A stretch of 64,000 nucleotides of DNA from Sutcliffiella horikoshii (GCF_008180725.1 NZ_VTEV01000004.1:285615-349614); one strand, 5' to 3'; counted from the stretch's first letter, positions 18,605 through 27,731 are shown. Translations and numbers: made by a program. The notes: generated from the sequence alone by a model not told the origin.

Positions 18605-20385
18605 TTTGGAGAAGTGTAGTTGGTAAGCTTTGGCTTACCGTGTTACTCCTAGTTTCATTTGTATTATTTGTTTTAACCATTCTCTTACTAGAATTCTTTG
18701 AGAATTATCATGTACAGGAAGCAGAGAAGGATTTGACGCAGGCAGCAAGCAAGATATCGTTGATTCTTGAACAACATGAAGACATGGAGCAATCCAAAGC
18801 AATAGCATGGGAACTTGTAGATGAAGTGTCTCGAGTGGTCATTTTTACAGATAAAGGGGAATATTCGCATTCCCCGACATCTCAATTTGACCATTTACCC
18901 GCTGAATTCTTCCTAAATGACCCGGATCTTTCCCTTGTATTTGAAGATCAGCCTATCGTGACGAAAAAAACATACCTGCCTGATTTTCAAATTACAGATG
19001 AAATGCAAGGCGAAGTAATGATCGTCGGCATTCCCTTGCATATCAATGAGGATAAAGATGGAGCTGTTTTTGTTTATCAGTCACTGCTTGCAATTAAAGA
19101 GACTACTAAGCAGACAACGAAACTCATTTTGCTTGCGGCAGGTTTTGCGATCTTCTTAACGACTATTTTCGCCTTCTTCTTATCTACAAGAATTACAGCT
19201 CCGCTGCGTAATATGCGAGAGGCTGCGTTTGAAGTGGCGAGAGGGAAGTTTGATACAAAGGTTCCAATATTAACTTCGGATGAAATTGGAGAACTTGGAA
19301 TGGCCTTTAATCAAATGGGACGACAACTCAAATTCAATATTAATGCATTGAATCAAGAGAAGGAGCATTTGGCCAACATTCTCAGTAGTATGGCGGACGG
19401 GGTAATCACCTTAAACCGAGATGGCACCATTCTTGTAACGAACCCCCCTGCGGAGAAGTTTTTACAAGCATGGTTCTACCAAGAAGGCAATGCCAGCGGG
19501 GAAGACCTGCCTGGAGAAGTGAAAGAAATGTTCCAACGAGCCATATCTGTTGAAAAAGAACAAACTATTGAATTAACCTACCAGGGCCGTACATGGGTGA
19601 TTGTTATGAGTCCATTATATACCCAAACCCATATTCGCGGTGCAGTTGCCGTAATCCGAGATATGACCGAAGAGAGAAGGCTAGACAAACTGCGTAAAGA
19701 CTTTATTGCCAATGTGTCCCACGAATTGCGAACCCCAATTTCCATGCTCCAAGGCTACAGCGAAGCGATTGTGGATGATATTGCCGGAACCGATGAAGAG
19801 AAAAAAGAATTAGCTTCTGTTATTTATGATGAATCACTCAGGATGGGCCGCCTCGTAAATGACTTACTTGATCTGGCAAGAATGGAAGCAGGACATATCT
19901 CATTGAACTATGAGAATGCCAATATTGTCTCGTTTGTCGAAAAAATAACCAGAAAATTTCAAGGCCTTGCAAAAGAAAAGTCGATTGTGCTGCAGTCTCA
20001 TGTAGATGGGGATGGCGCAATCCAAATGGATGTGGACCGCATGGAACAGGTCATGACGAACTTAGTGGACAATGCGATTCGCCATACAGCCGATGGCGGG
20101 ACCATTACCATCCATGCAAAATTAATAAACAACGGTGTCAAAATAGATGTAAAAGATTCAGGCCACGGAATTCCAGAAGAAGACCTGCCTTTTGTTTTTG
20201 AACGTTTCTACAAAGCTGATAAGGCTCGGACAAGAGGCCGTGCTGGGACTGGTCTGGGTCTAGCTATTGTAAAAAACATCATAGAAGCGCACCGTGGTAC
20301 CATTTCTGTTCATTCAAAAGAGAACGAGGGAACGACATTTTCCATGTATATTCCGCAAAAACACTCTCAAAATGGAGACATGTAG
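18601..20385 (+). CDS. resE: Sensor histidine kinase ResE
   Basis: The 594-residue kinase has two membrane spans (about 11-33 and 172-196) around an extracytoplasmic domain, then a HAMP linker ([20 protein letters not shown]), a PAS domain (about 255-355), the phosphohistidine box [14 protein letters not shown] and the ATP-binding domain with [17 protein letters not shown] and [12 protein letters not shown]. Its PAS domain and coupling to resD support the oxygen/NO-responsive role known in B. subtilis. Confidence 0.96.
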   Translation: MIWRSVVGKLWLTVLLLVSFVLFVLTILLLEFFENYHVQEAEKDLTQAASKISLILEQHEDMEQSKAIAWELVDEVSRVVIFTDKGEYSHSPTSQFDHLPAEFFLNDPDLSLVFEDQPIVTKKTYLPDFQITDEMQGEVMIVGIPLHINEDKDGAVFVYQSLLAIKETTKQTTKLILLAAGFAIFLTTIFAFFLSTRITAPLRNMREAAFEVARGKFDTKVPILTSDEIGELGMAFNQMGRQLKFNINALNQEKEHLANILSSMADGVITLNRDGTILVTNPPAEKFLQAWFYQEGNASGEDLPGEVKEMFQRAISVEKEQTIELTYQGRTWVIVMSPLYTQTHIRGAVAVIRDMTEERRLDKLRKDFIANVSHELRTPISMLQGYSEAIVDDIAGTDEEKKELASVIYDESLRMGRLVNDLLDLARMEAGHISLNYENANIVSFVEKITRKFQGLAKEKSIVLQSHVDGDGAIQMDVDRMEQVMTNLVDNAIRHTADGGTITIHAKLINNGVKIDVKDSGHGIPEEDLPFVFERFYKADKARTRGRAGTGLGLAIVKNIIEAHRGTISVHSKENEGTTFSMYIPQKHSQNGDM

Positions 20386-20475
20386 CGAAAAATCTTGTTT
20401 TCTATGAAACATTTTCTTGTCAAGACTAGACATATCTTGTAATATGAATCATAGCGAATTGAATAGCGATATGAA

Positions 20476-20652
20476 ATAGTTGGTGTCACGACTGTGACTT
20501 AATAGGGAATTTGGTGCGATGCCAAAACTGTCCCCGCAACTGTAAATGTGGACGAAATGAGATGACCACTGTATGAACGGGCTTAAGAACTAGGTCCCCA
20601 TATGGGAAGGCTCAAAGTAGGAAGAAGCATAAGTCAGTAGACCTGCCAATTA
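20476..20652 (+). ncRNA. Cobalamin (B12) riboswitch
   Basis: The leader contains the conserved blocks of the adenosylcobalamin riboswitch: AATAGGGAATTTGGTGCGAT, the B12 box region GCCAAAACTGTCCCCGCAAC, CTGTAA and GCATAAGTCAGTAGACCTGCC. Outer helix P1 can form between AGTTGG and CCAATT. A terminator lies at 20740-20776 ahead of a lipoprotein and an ECF S component, so B12 probably represses uptake genes by premature termination. Confidence 0.96.
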
Positions 20653-20739
20653 TGATACCAGTTTCAATACTTCGGGGGTTGAGTAGGAGAAACGGCAGAA
20701 ATCCGTCTTTTTTATCGTATTATGACATTGCCGTTTTTT

Positions 20740-20776
20740 ACCTCATCCTGAATTGGGTGAGGTTTTTTGTTTTTGC
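20740..20776 (+). terminator. Expression-platform terminator of the B12 riboswitch
   Basis: ACCTCATCC pairs with GGGTGAGGT and is followed by TTTTTTGTTTTT. Two upstream stretches (AACGGCA at about 20690 and TGCCGTT at about 20730) could pair as a competing structure. Confidence 0.8.
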
Positions 20777-20882
20777 TCAGCACACATTGATTGAGACTTC
20801 CAGGAGTAAAGGTAGGGGGAGAAGGTTTCATTTCACGATTCTACTTGCATAACAAAATATCTTACATAAGGGGTAAAAACAA

Positions 20883-21305
20883 ATGAAAAAACTTTTACTT
20901 ACACTATTACTCACATTAACTCTTGCAATTACAGGGTGCGCTAATGCCAGTAATGAAACTAATCAAAAAACTAATAATCAAACACCTGCAGAAAATCAAG
21001 AACAACAAGAAAGCCAATTATCCACTACCATTAAATTGACTAATCAAGGTGATGAAGTAATTAGTGAGGAAACAGTTGAGTTTGAAGAAGGGGAGTCCTT
21101 AATGGATGTTATGGACAGAAACTTTGATCTTACTACTGGATTTGGAGGTGACTTCATCGTTGGTATTGACGGCCTAGGGTCCGAAGAAAAATCTGATTAT
21201 TATTGGAATATCTCCGTTAACGGTGAAAGCCTAATGGTTGGGGCAAGTGATTACGTGCTAGAGGAGAACGACGAAGTTCATTTTGATTACCAAAAGGTGG
21301 AATAA
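20883..21305 (+). CDS. Lipoprotein with DUF4430 (transcobalamin-like) domain
   Basis: The 140-residue protein has a lipoprotein signal (lipobox ITGC, acylated Cys19), a polar Asn/Gln-rich linker (about 20-48) and a C-terminal DUF4430-like domain with ESLMDVMDRN and YYWNISVNGE. DUF4430 resembles the C-terminal domain of transcobalamin. Placement directly under a B12 riboswitch and 1 bp overlap with an ECF S component support a role in capturing cobalamin at the membrane surface. That role is inferred. Confidence 0.8.
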   Translation: MKKLLLTLLLTLTLAITGCANASNETNQKTNNQTPAENQEQQESQLSTTIKLTNQGDEVISEETVEFEEGESLMDVMDRNFDLTTGFGGDFIVGIDGLGSEEKSDYYWNISVNGESLMVGASDYVLEENDEVHFDYQKVE

Positions 21306-21859
21306 TGATGGGAACCAGAAAAATAGCTTTGCTAGCCGTTCTAATAGCATTATGTGTGGTTGGAAGAATTGTTTTCGCTTCCGTACCTAACATACAGCCA
21401 GTCACAGCGATCATCATAATATGTGCTTTCTGGATGGGGCCAGTTTCTGGTGTAATCCTTGCAGTTGGCACAACCTTTGCAACGAATCTTGTTCTGGGCA
21501 CTGGTATGTGGACATTTACACAAATATTTGCGTGGTCTGTTATTGGGTTGTTAAGTGGAGCAATTGGGATCTGGTTTAAAAGAATTCCTATATTCATTCT
21601 TTCTATCTATGCTGGACTTTGCGGGCTTTTTTTCGGTTTAGTTTTTTCCATTCAAAACATGATAGTTGGTGGATTTCCTTTTCTGCCTTATTATCTGGCC
21701 GGGCTTCCATTTGATATCAACCATGCAATAGGAAATGTCGTATTCTTTATCATTCTCTATCCGATTCTTTCCAAACTCTTAAATGAACGAGCATCCTTTA
21801 TGATAAAAAGAAAAGAGAGTATAGCTGAATACCAAATGAGCAGTTCGCATAAGAAATGA
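21305..21859 (+). CDS. ECF transporter S component, probable cobalamin uptake
   Basis: The 184-residue protein is all membrane helices (about six) and resembles ECF-type vitamin S components, with a polar loop near MGPVSGVILAVGTTFATNL and the typical conserved Gly/Asn positions late in the protein (INHAIGNVVFF). It lacks its own ATPase and would use the shared EcfAA'T module encoded elsewhere. The riboswitch and lipoprotein partner point to B12 as substrate, similar in role to CbrT. A second in-frame ATG at 21308 is an equal start. Confidence 0.78.
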   Translation: MMGTRKIALLAVLIALCVVGRIVFASVPNIQPVTAIIIICAFWMGPVSGVILAVGTTFATNLVLGTGMWTFTQIFAWSVIGLLSGAIGIWFKRIPIFILSIYAGLCGLFFGLVFSIQNMIVGGFPFLPYYLAGLPFDINHAIGNVVFFIILYPILSKLLNERASFMIKRKESIAEYQMSSSHKK

Positions 21860-21865
21860 TATGGA

Positions 21866-21898
21866 GGCGCCAATTCAATCAGATTGGCGCTTTTACTT
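21866..21898 (+). terminator. Intrinsic terminator of the B12 uptake operon
   Basis: GCGCCAAT pairs with ATTGGCGC and is followed by TTTTACTTTTTT. Confidence 0.8.
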
Positions 21899-21915
21899 TT
21901 TTGGGGAAGTTCCCT

Positions 21916-21932
21916 GCGGAAATCAACAGCGG
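21916..21932 (+). repeat. Remnant end (R12) of the dispersed repeat family
   Basis: GCGGAAATCAACAGCGG is identical to the forward terminal segment of full copies at 49.3 and 57.5 kb, but no interior is left. The rest of the 308-bp gap up to sigX holds AT-rich sequence and the sigX promoter. Confidence 0.6.
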
Positions 21933-22117
21933 TGTAACCATACACCTCAAAATATGAAAATAGGTCGAAATATGTATGAAACCTCTTTGGAAAAGCCTAC
22001 AAAAATCCCTACAATCCTAGATGGACATCCCGTATACTTATATTACAAACAATAAATCAGAAGAAATAATTACCATATTACCCTAGTCAAATTGTAATTT
22101 TTTTAATATATTTGTAA

Positions 22118-22144
22118 TGTAACTTTCTTACTATAATAAACGAC
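22118..22144 (+). promoter_or_regulatory. Candidate sigma-X autoregulatory promoter
   Basis: TGTAAC (22118-22123) and CGAC (22141-22144) are separated by 17 bp, matching the sigma-X promoter pattern. They lie 25 bp before the sigX ATG, so sigX is probably autoregulated. Confidence 0.75.
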
Positions 22145-22168
22145 TAATGAAATGAACGGAGGGAAACT

Positions 22169-22705
22169 ATGAATACCGTTTTTCAAGAGCTCTATGAAAA
22201 ATATCACCAGGATGTTTATCAGTTCTTATATTACATGGTGAACAACAAGGAGCAAGCGGAAGACCTCGTTCAAGAAGTTTATATAAAAGTTTTGCGTTCC
22301 TATGACCGTTTTGAAGGGAAAAGCAGCGAAAAGACATGGCTGTTTTCTATTGCCAAGCATGTTGCCATTGATTCCTTTCGCAAACAAAAAGGATGGAAAA
22401 ACAAACTACTTGAAACTTTCGATTGGAATAAACAACAGGTCAGAGATCATGCTCCTCTCCCTGAAGAGATAGCCGTGCAAAATGAACAAGTTCAACAAAT
22501 GTACCGGTGCTTGGATAAATGTAAAGTCGATCACCGACTAGTCCTTGTCCTGCGGTACATACAAGCCCTTTCTATTCAAGAAACAGCCCATATTCTTGGC
22601 TGGACGGAAAGTAAGGTGAAAACAACTCAACATAGAGCCTTAAAGGTCTTGAAGGCATATATGGAAGAACTTCAAGAGAAAGGAGGAAACAGCAATGCGT
22701 CATAA
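22169..22705 (+). CDS. sigX: ECF RNA polymerase sigma factor SigX
   Basis: The 178-residue group IV sigma factor has region 2 (YQFLYYMVNNKEQAEDLVQE, then SEKTWLFSIAKHVAIDSFRK) and region 4 (RLVLVLRYIQALSIQETAHI with the helix-turn-helix ESKVKTTQHRALK). SigX in Bacillus directs genes that modify cell-envelope charge. GGAGGGAAACT precedes the ATG. The gene overlaps rsiX, its presumed anti-sigma factor, by 11 bp, and its place after resE matches B. subtilis. Confidence 0.95.
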   Translation: MNTVFQELYEKYHQDVYQFLYYMVNNKEQAEDLVQEVYIKVLRSYDRFEGKSSEKTWLFSIAKHVAIDSFRKQKGWKNKLLETFDWNKQQVRDHAPLPEEIAVQNEQVQQMYRCLDKCKVDHRLVLVLRYIQALSIQETAHILGWTESKVKTTQHRALKVLKAYMEELQEKGGNSNAS

Positions 22706-23960
22706 TGATGAAGACCAAATGGAAAAGCTATTAAGGCAAATGCCAAAAATTAAAGATGATCGTGATCCGAAACAAATATATAGAGAAATACAACCGAAAC
22801 TAGAAAATTCCCCACGTCGGTCAAAAATAGTACCCGCATTTGCATTGGTTGCGGCTTTAGTCCTTTTCGCTATGGTGGCACCGATGTTCATAAATAACAT
22901 GCAATTTGACATGAGCTTAAGCGGTTCTGATAGTAGTTCAGAAGAAAGTATGGATATGGCAACAATGAATGAGGATGAAGCGTCAGATGATTCAGCGGCA
23001 GACACCAGTAGGGAAGCGCTAGAGGAAGAATCTTCATTAAAGTTGGAGGGGGAAGAGGAAACAAATGATTTTGCTGCAGCGGAGATCCATACAGCTGAAG
23101 GAAAGAGTTTTGTTACATCTTCTTATAATGAAGGGTCAGAATACGCCGTTACCATAGGGGTGTCCTTGATGGAGGCGGATAACCTTGAACATGGAGGGTC
23201 TACAACCCCATTGACAGTGATTGTTCCTCGTGGTGAAAATGACACATATGTCGATGCTCTGAATAAGATCCGAGGGGCAATTCCTTATGAGGATTATGGG
23301 ACTATTGCTCCGACTATCAATGACAATGTAAAAATATCAGAAGGGGACATAGGGTTAGCTAGTCCTATGCCAATACTAGTTGTAACTGATATGGCTAAAG
23401 GTTTAACATCCCATCAAAACAGGCTGTTTCCAAAAGAACTTAGTGATACTTTTAGTACTAACTATACTCATATATTGTTTAGTGACAATGGATCAACTAA
23501 TGGGGTAGAAATCGGCAATCGTGTATATGATGGACCAGTAGAATTACCGACTAAAAACAAGAGAGCTTATTTCAAATATTACACAGGTAGCCTGCCTTTA
23601 CTTGTAGCTGGACATGATCGGTATTTTTCAATTGGAGATGCTCTTACGGCGATGACCGTTACACCAAAGCAAGCTGATACCAGTAAGCTAGAGCCATCCA
23701 TTCCAGATACTGTAAAAGTGGAAAAATTGTCGTTGGAAAGTGATCGTGCTGTAGTCCGCATTAAGCTAGCAGATAGCAGCGTACTTGAAAATAATGACGA
23801 AACCATCTTTGCTCTTGAGGCGATGATGATGGTAGCAAAAGAATTTGGATTAAGGGGTGTGGTTTTTGAGTCCTCTCAAAATGTGACGATTGGGACTATT
23901 ACACTTAATCAAGAAGTAAGTGTTCCTTACTCGCCTAATCCAATTCCATATACTGAGTAA
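22695..23960 (+). CDS. rsiX: Anti-sigma-X factor RsiX
   Basis: The 421-residue protein has a short cytoplasmic N terminus, one membrane span at about 45-66 (IVPAFALVAALVLFAMVAP) and a large extracytoplasmic part. Residues 75-135 are a Ser/Glu/Asp-rich linker of low complexity, followed by a globular domain. This is the layout of membrane anti-sigma factors that hold their sigma factor until released. The function is assigned mainly by overlap with sigX and by synteny. Confidence 0.9.
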   Translation: MRHNDEDQMEKLLRQMPKIKDDRDPKQIYREIQPKLENSPRRSKIVPAFALVAALVLFAMVAPMFINNMQFDMSLSGSDSSSEESMDMATMNEDEASDDSAADTSREALEEESSLKLEGEEETNDFAAAEIHTAEGKSFVTSSYNEGSEYAVTIGVSLMEADNLEHGGSTTPLTVIVPRGENDTYVDALNKIRGAIPYEDYGTIAPTINDNVKISEGDIGLASPMPILVVTDMAKGLTSHQNRLFPKELSDTFSTNYTHILFSDNGSTNGVEIGNRVYDGPVELPTKNKRAYFKYYTGSLPLLVAGHDRYFSIGDALTAMTVTPKQADTSKLEPSIPDTVKVEKLSLESDRAVVRIKLADSSVLENNDETIFALEAMMMVAKEFGLRGVVFESSQNVTIGTITLNQEVSVPYSPNPIPYTE

Positions 23961-23964
23961 GTTG

Positions 23965-23993
23965 AAAAAGCGTGCAGATGAGCACGCTTTTTT
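23965..23993 (+). terminator. Intrinsic terminator of sigX-rsiX
   Basis: AAAAAGCGTGC pairs with GCACGCTTTTTT around AGATGA. Confidence 0.85.
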
Positions 23994-24047
23994 ACTTTTT
24001 TTGGGATATCACAGCCCGAAACTCCGCCAGAAAATCAAAAACGGTAA

Positions 24048-24674
24048 GAAGGAATAGAAAAAGCAGTTAAGCAATTGAAGGACAAAGGACATCAAGTATT
24101 CGGAGTAAAATGTGATGTAACAAACGAAGAAGAAATAAAGAGCGCTTTGGACCAAACTTATGAACATTTTGGATCCGTAGATATCTTAATAAATAATGCA
24201 GGGATGCAGCACGTTGGGCCGATTGAAGAGTTCTCTACAGAAAAATATGAGCTGCTGCTAAAAATAATGCTCATTGCTCCATTTATGGCTAAAAAACATG
24301 TCTTTCCATTAATGAAAAAGAACGGATTTGGAAGAATACTAAACATGGCATCCATTAATGGATTGATTGGTTTTGCCGGTAAAGCGGGGTATAACAGTGC
24401 GAAACATGAAGTAGTCGGCTTAACGAAAGTAGCCGCATTAGAAGGGGCGGAGCATGGCATTACAGTGAATGCATTATGCCCTGGTTATGTGGAGAAATCA
24501 GTTAATATTCCATTAGAAAAAGCGTTAGAATTGGTTATCTATCCGCTTGTTCCACAGAAACGTTTATTATCGGTAGATGAGATTGCGGACTATGCATTGT
24601 TTTTAGCAGGTGATAAGGCGAAGGGTGTTACTGGCCAAGCGGTTGTCATGGATGGTGGGTACACCGCACAATAG
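24048..24674 (+). pseudogene. Truncated 3-hydroxybutyrate dehydrogenase
   Basis: The frame encodes a short-chain dehydrogenase closest to D-3-hydroxybutyrate dehydrogenase: NNAGMQHVGPIEEFS, the catalytic YNSAKHE and the C-terminal YPLVPQKRLLSVDEIADYA. The N-terminal ~45 residues with the NAD-binding glycine motif are missing, and an in-frame TAA (24045) lies just before the homologous region. About 15 residues are also absent after CPGYV, where family members have a DTPLV-type segment. Without the cofactor site it is very unlikely to be active. A TTG at 24075 could only start a fragment. Confidence 0.82.
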
Positions 24675-24691
24675 AATGGAGAGGTGAGGGA

Positions 24692-24859
24692 ATGAAAAAG
24701 GAATCCAAAGAGAAGCTGAGGGCGCAGGAAGAAATCACGGCTACAAACATGAAACTTGAGCAGCAATTCTATCATGACTCAGATCATGAGGACGGCAGCT
24801 TATACAATTTGGGAGATAGTACTCCGCTATTAAATGATGAGGAAAAAGGTGCTGATTAA
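24692..24859 (+). CDS. Small acidic protein of unknown function
   Basis: ATG 24692 follows GGAGAGGTGAGGG and opens a 55-codon frame. The peptide has a basic N terminus (MKKESKEKLRAQEE) and an acidic C-terminal half (HDSDHEDGSLYNL, NDEEKGAD); no membrane span or signal is seen. The strong ribosome site and a hairpin with T-run overlapping the stop support a real small gene, downstream of the decayed dehydrogenase. No family is recognised. Confidence 0.6.
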   Translation: MKKESKEKLRAQEEITATNMKLEQQFYHDSDHEDGSLYNLGDSTPLLNDEEKGAD

Positions 24860-24872
24860 GCATCTTTTTTCT
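24845..24872 (+). terminator. Intrinsic terminator overlapping the small gene stop
   Basis: AAAGGTGCT pairs with AGCATCTTT (one G-U pair), with the loop containing the stop codon, followed by TTTTT. Confidence 0.65.
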
Positions 24873-24955
24873 TTGTGAATTTTTTGAAAATATGTACCAA
24901 CATTCTCTGGATAAATAGTATAATTAGCAAAAAAGAAGCGAGGGGATATATTACT

Positions 24956-25768
24956 ATGCTGACTGATTATCATAACCATCTGGAGAGAGGAACATTAACG
25001 TTAGATTATTTGAAACAATTTACGACAGTAGCTCAACAAAAAGGCATTCACGAATTTGGCATCTCAGAACATGCCTATCATTTCTATCAAACCAAAGATA
25101 TCCTCAGTAATCCGTGGGTGGAAGAACGGAGATACTATGATATGGCAGATTATTATCAACTTTTTCAGCAGGCGTGGAATGAAGGAATCAATGTGAAAAT
25201 GTCCATAGAGATGGATTATACACCTGGCAAGCACGAGGAGATGAAAAAATTTATTGATACATATCCTTTTGATTATGTGATCGGTTCCATACATTGGGTA
25301 GAAGACTTTGGGATTGACTTGGCTGAGTTTCGTAAAGAATGGGATCGCCGCGATACCAATGAGGTATACACCAAATATTTTGATCAAGTTGTCACCTTAG
25401 CCCAGTCAGATATGTTTGATATTATTGGACACCTCGATTTGGTAAAAATTTTTAAATATGTTCCAAAAGATGAGGAGTTTCTATTGGAGCAATATGATCG
25501 AGCAGCCTCTGCACTTGCCAACTCAAAAACATGTGTGGAAATCAGTACAGCTGGACTCAGGAAGCCTGTTGGGGAACTATACCCTGATAAACGGTTATTG
25601 AAGATGTGTCATGAAAAAGGGGTGCCGATTGTGCTTTCCTCGGATGCTCATATACCTGAACATGTAGGTGCAGATTATGACCAAGCGATTGAACTTGCCA
25701 AAGAGATAGGTTACAAAACAGTTATGACCTTTAACAGAGGCGAACGGACAGAAATGGAATTGGGTTAA
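24956..25768 (+). CDS. Histidinol-phosphatase of the PHP family
   Basis: The 270-residue PHP-domain phosphoesterase shows the metal-binding series DYHNHLERG, GISEHAYH, IEMDYTPG, GSIHWV, IIGHLDLVK and SSDAHIPEH. This pattern is typical of HisJ/HisK-type histidinol-phosphate phosphatases, which act in histidine synthesis. ATG 24956 is chosen for GAGGGGATA upstream and because the metal motif then begins at residue 4; the frame is open further upstream but has no better ribosome site. It is monocistronic and converges on serA. Other phosphoester substrates cannot be excluded. Confidence 0.85.
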   Translation: MLTDYHNHLERGTLTLDYLKQFTTVAQQKGIHEFGISEHAYHFYQTKDILSNPWVEERRYYDMADYYQLFQQAWNEGINVKMSIEMDYTPGKHEEMKKFIDTYPFDYVIGSIHWVEDFGIDLAEFRKEWDRRDTNEVYTKYFDQVVTLAQSDMFDIIGHLDLVKIFKYVPKDEEFLLEQYDRAASALANSKTCVEISTAGLRKPVGELYPDKRLLKMCHEKGVPIVLSSDAHIPEHVGADYDQAIELAKEIGYKTVMTFNRGERTEMELG

Positions 25769-25791
25769 TCATTCTTCCTCTATGACAACAA

Positions 25792-25827
25792 GTAATCCCC
25801 TTACCTATGTAAGGGGATCATTTTTCG
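25792..25827 (+). terminator. Terminator between convergent hisJ-type gene and serA
   Basis: ATCCCCTTAC pairs with GTAAGGGGAT, followed by CATTTTT on the plus strand. Confidence 0.7.
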
Positions 25828-25829
25828 GG

Positions 25830-27404
25830 CTATAGCTCTAAAATAATGGCAGAGGAGATATCCGGTATGAGAAGGATTTCATCTACAAGCACTTTTTCAA
25901 GCGGTTGGTCAAAAGAAAGCATCATAATGGCTTTACCGCCTTGGAGCATCCGGCCCACATGCATCGTCGCAATATTAGTTTCATGTTTACCGAAAATGAG
26001 ACCGAGTTGCCCGATTACACCGGGACGATCCGTATGCTGTACATATAGCAAATGCCCACTAGGTGCAAAGTCAATATCGAATCCATTCATATGAACAATC
26101 CTTGCACCAAAACCTTCAATGAAAGTCGCCCTTACTACTAAGTTTACATCTTTTCCCCGTGCCTCGACTTGAATGATATTGGAGTATCCATAACTATCTG
26201 TTTGATGTTTTTCACCATAACTGATGCCACGTTCTTTCGCAATGGTAGCAGCATTCACTTCATTGACAGTCGTATCGACACGATTTCTCAAGAATCCTGC
26301 TATAATACTTTTAGTCAAAATGGATGTTTCCCATTCTGTTATTACTCCGGCGTAGGTTGCAGTAATTTCTTCAATTGGTGTTTTCGCTGATTGTGAAAGG
26401 ATAGACCCCAACGTTTTTCCAAGTTGATAAAACGGTTGAATCTTTTTGTAAATTTCCTTTGGGATGGTAGGCAGGTTGATGCTTGTATTAACAGATTGGC
26501 CATTTAAATAGGCCAGCACATCTTTTGAAACTTGATAAGCTACGTTGTATTGTGCTTCTTTGGTGGAAGCCCCAAGATGCGGCGTAACAATTACATGCTC
26601 ATGCTGGACAAGATCATAATTGGTTGGAGGTTCCACTTCAAAAACATCAAGAGCGGCACCAGCAACATGACCTGTGTTTAAATGGTGAAGTAATGCTTCT
26701 TCATCAATGATTCCACCACGGGCACAGTTAACAAGATAAACACCTTTCTTTAATTGAGGGATATTTTCTTTATTAAATAAACCTTTCGTTTCTTTCGTAA
26801 GAGGGGTATGTACAGTAATAATATCTGCTTGCTTCATCACCTCATCTAAAGATAAGGAGGTGACACTTAATTTCTCAGCCCGAGTGTCTGTTAAAAACGG
26901 ATCATAAACTACTACTTTCATTTGAAAAGCTTTTGCACGCTTGGCAATTTCACCGCCAATACGGCCAAATCCCACAATTCCAAGGGTCTTTCCAAATAGC
27001 TCAGTGCCAATAAACTTTTTTCTGCTCCATTGGGAGCCTTTCACATTCATATTTGCTTGAGGAATATGGCGAACTAATGAAGAAATCATGGCAAAAGTAT
27101 GCTCTGCAGTGGATATCGTATTACCGTCGGGTGCATTTATCACGACTATGCCTCTTTTTGTTGCAGCGGTTATATCAATATTGTCTACGCCCACTCCTGC
27201 TCTGGCGACTACTTTGAGATTGGGAAGGGAAGAGAGAAGGGCATCATCCACCTGGGTAGCACTTCGTACGAGTAGCGCATCGATTTCATCTGGATTGTAG
27301 TTATCTCCTTCACGATCTTTCCGATATACTTTAATATTTTCCGCTTCTAAGAGCGGAGTCAGTCCATCTGAACTTATAGAATCTGCAACGAGCACATGAA
27401 ACAT
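25830..27404 (-). CDS. serA: D-3-phosphoglycerate dehydrogenase
   Basis: The 524-residue enzyme oxidises 3-phosphoglycerate in the first step of serine synthesis. It has a catalytic/NAD domain with VVARAGVGVDNID, the nucleotide motif GIVGFGRIGGEIA, VNCARGGIIDEEAL and the catalytic HLGAST, followed by the intervening allosteric-substrate-binding region and a C-terminal ACT domain (DRPGVIGQLG near 455). The start is placed at MFHVLVADS (27404), which has GGAGGG upstream. The longer frame to 27470 would add 22 unconserved residues. An inverted repeat lies upstream at 27436-27459. Confidence 0.95.
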   Translation of the reverse strand: MFHVLVADSISSDGLTPLLEAENIKVYRKDREGDNYNPDEIDALLVRSATQVDDALLSSLPNLKVVARAGVGVDNIDITAATKRGIVVINAPDGNTISTAEHTFAMISSLVRHIPQANMNVKGSQWSRKKFIGTELFGKTLGIVGFGRIGGEIAKRAKAFQMKVVVYDPFLTDTRAEKLSVTSLSLDEVMKQADIITVHTPLTKETKGLFNKENIPQLKKGVYLVNCARGGIIDEEALLHHLNTGHVAGAALDVFEVEPPTNYDLVQHEHVIVTPHLGASTKEAQYNVAYQVSKDVLAYLNGQSVNTSINLPTIPKEIYKKIQPFYQLGKTLGSILSQSAKTPIEEITATYAGVITEWETSILTKSIIAGFLRNRVDTTVNEVNAATIAKERGISYGEKHQTDSYGYSNIIQVEARGKDVNLVVRATFIEGFGARIVHMNGFDIDFAPSGHLLYVQHTDRPGVIGQLGLIFGKHETNIATMHVGRMLQGGKAIMMLSFDQPLEKVLVDEILLIPDISSAIILEL

Positions 27405-27601
27405 AAATGCAATCCCTCCAAAAATATATAAAATTTCTGATAATTTATCATCTATCAGAGGGACTGTCAATAACTTTACAACAGGTCGAACCTATGTAAG
27501 CGCTTATTGTTTCAATTTCCCTATAAAAATGAATAACAGTTCATTTCTCTTCCCTTTTTACTATTTTTTGAGTATAATAAAATCGTAAGTTAATAATATG
27601 A

Positions 27602-27731
27602 TCTATCTTCGGGGCAGGGTGAAATTCCCGATCGGCGGTGATGAGAGGTATTCTCTAAGCCCGCGAGCCTGATGTTGGGGCAGGATTTGGTGCGATTCCA
27701 AAGCCGACAGTATAGTCTGGATGGGAGAAGA
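27602..27731 (+). ncRNA. FMN riboswitch (RFN element) of ribU
   Basis: The conserved blocks are present: CTTCGGGGCAGGGTGAAATT, CCCGATCGGCGGTGATGA, AGCCCGCGAGCC, a variable stem, TTGGTGCGATTCCAAAGCCG, ACAGTATAGTCTGGATGGGA and GAAG. Downstream there is no terminator with a T-run. Instead the ribU ribosome-binding site can pair with an upstream segment, so translational control is likely. Confidence 0.95.

Noticed and set aside
20652..20852. Frame within the B12 riboswitch expression platform
   Set aside because: It overlaps the P1 end and the terminator of the riboswitch and has no ribosome site.
21861..22055. 64-codon frame starting in the terminator after the S-component gene
   Set aside because: It runs through a terminator stem and a repeat remnant, and codon use is unlike neighbouring genes.
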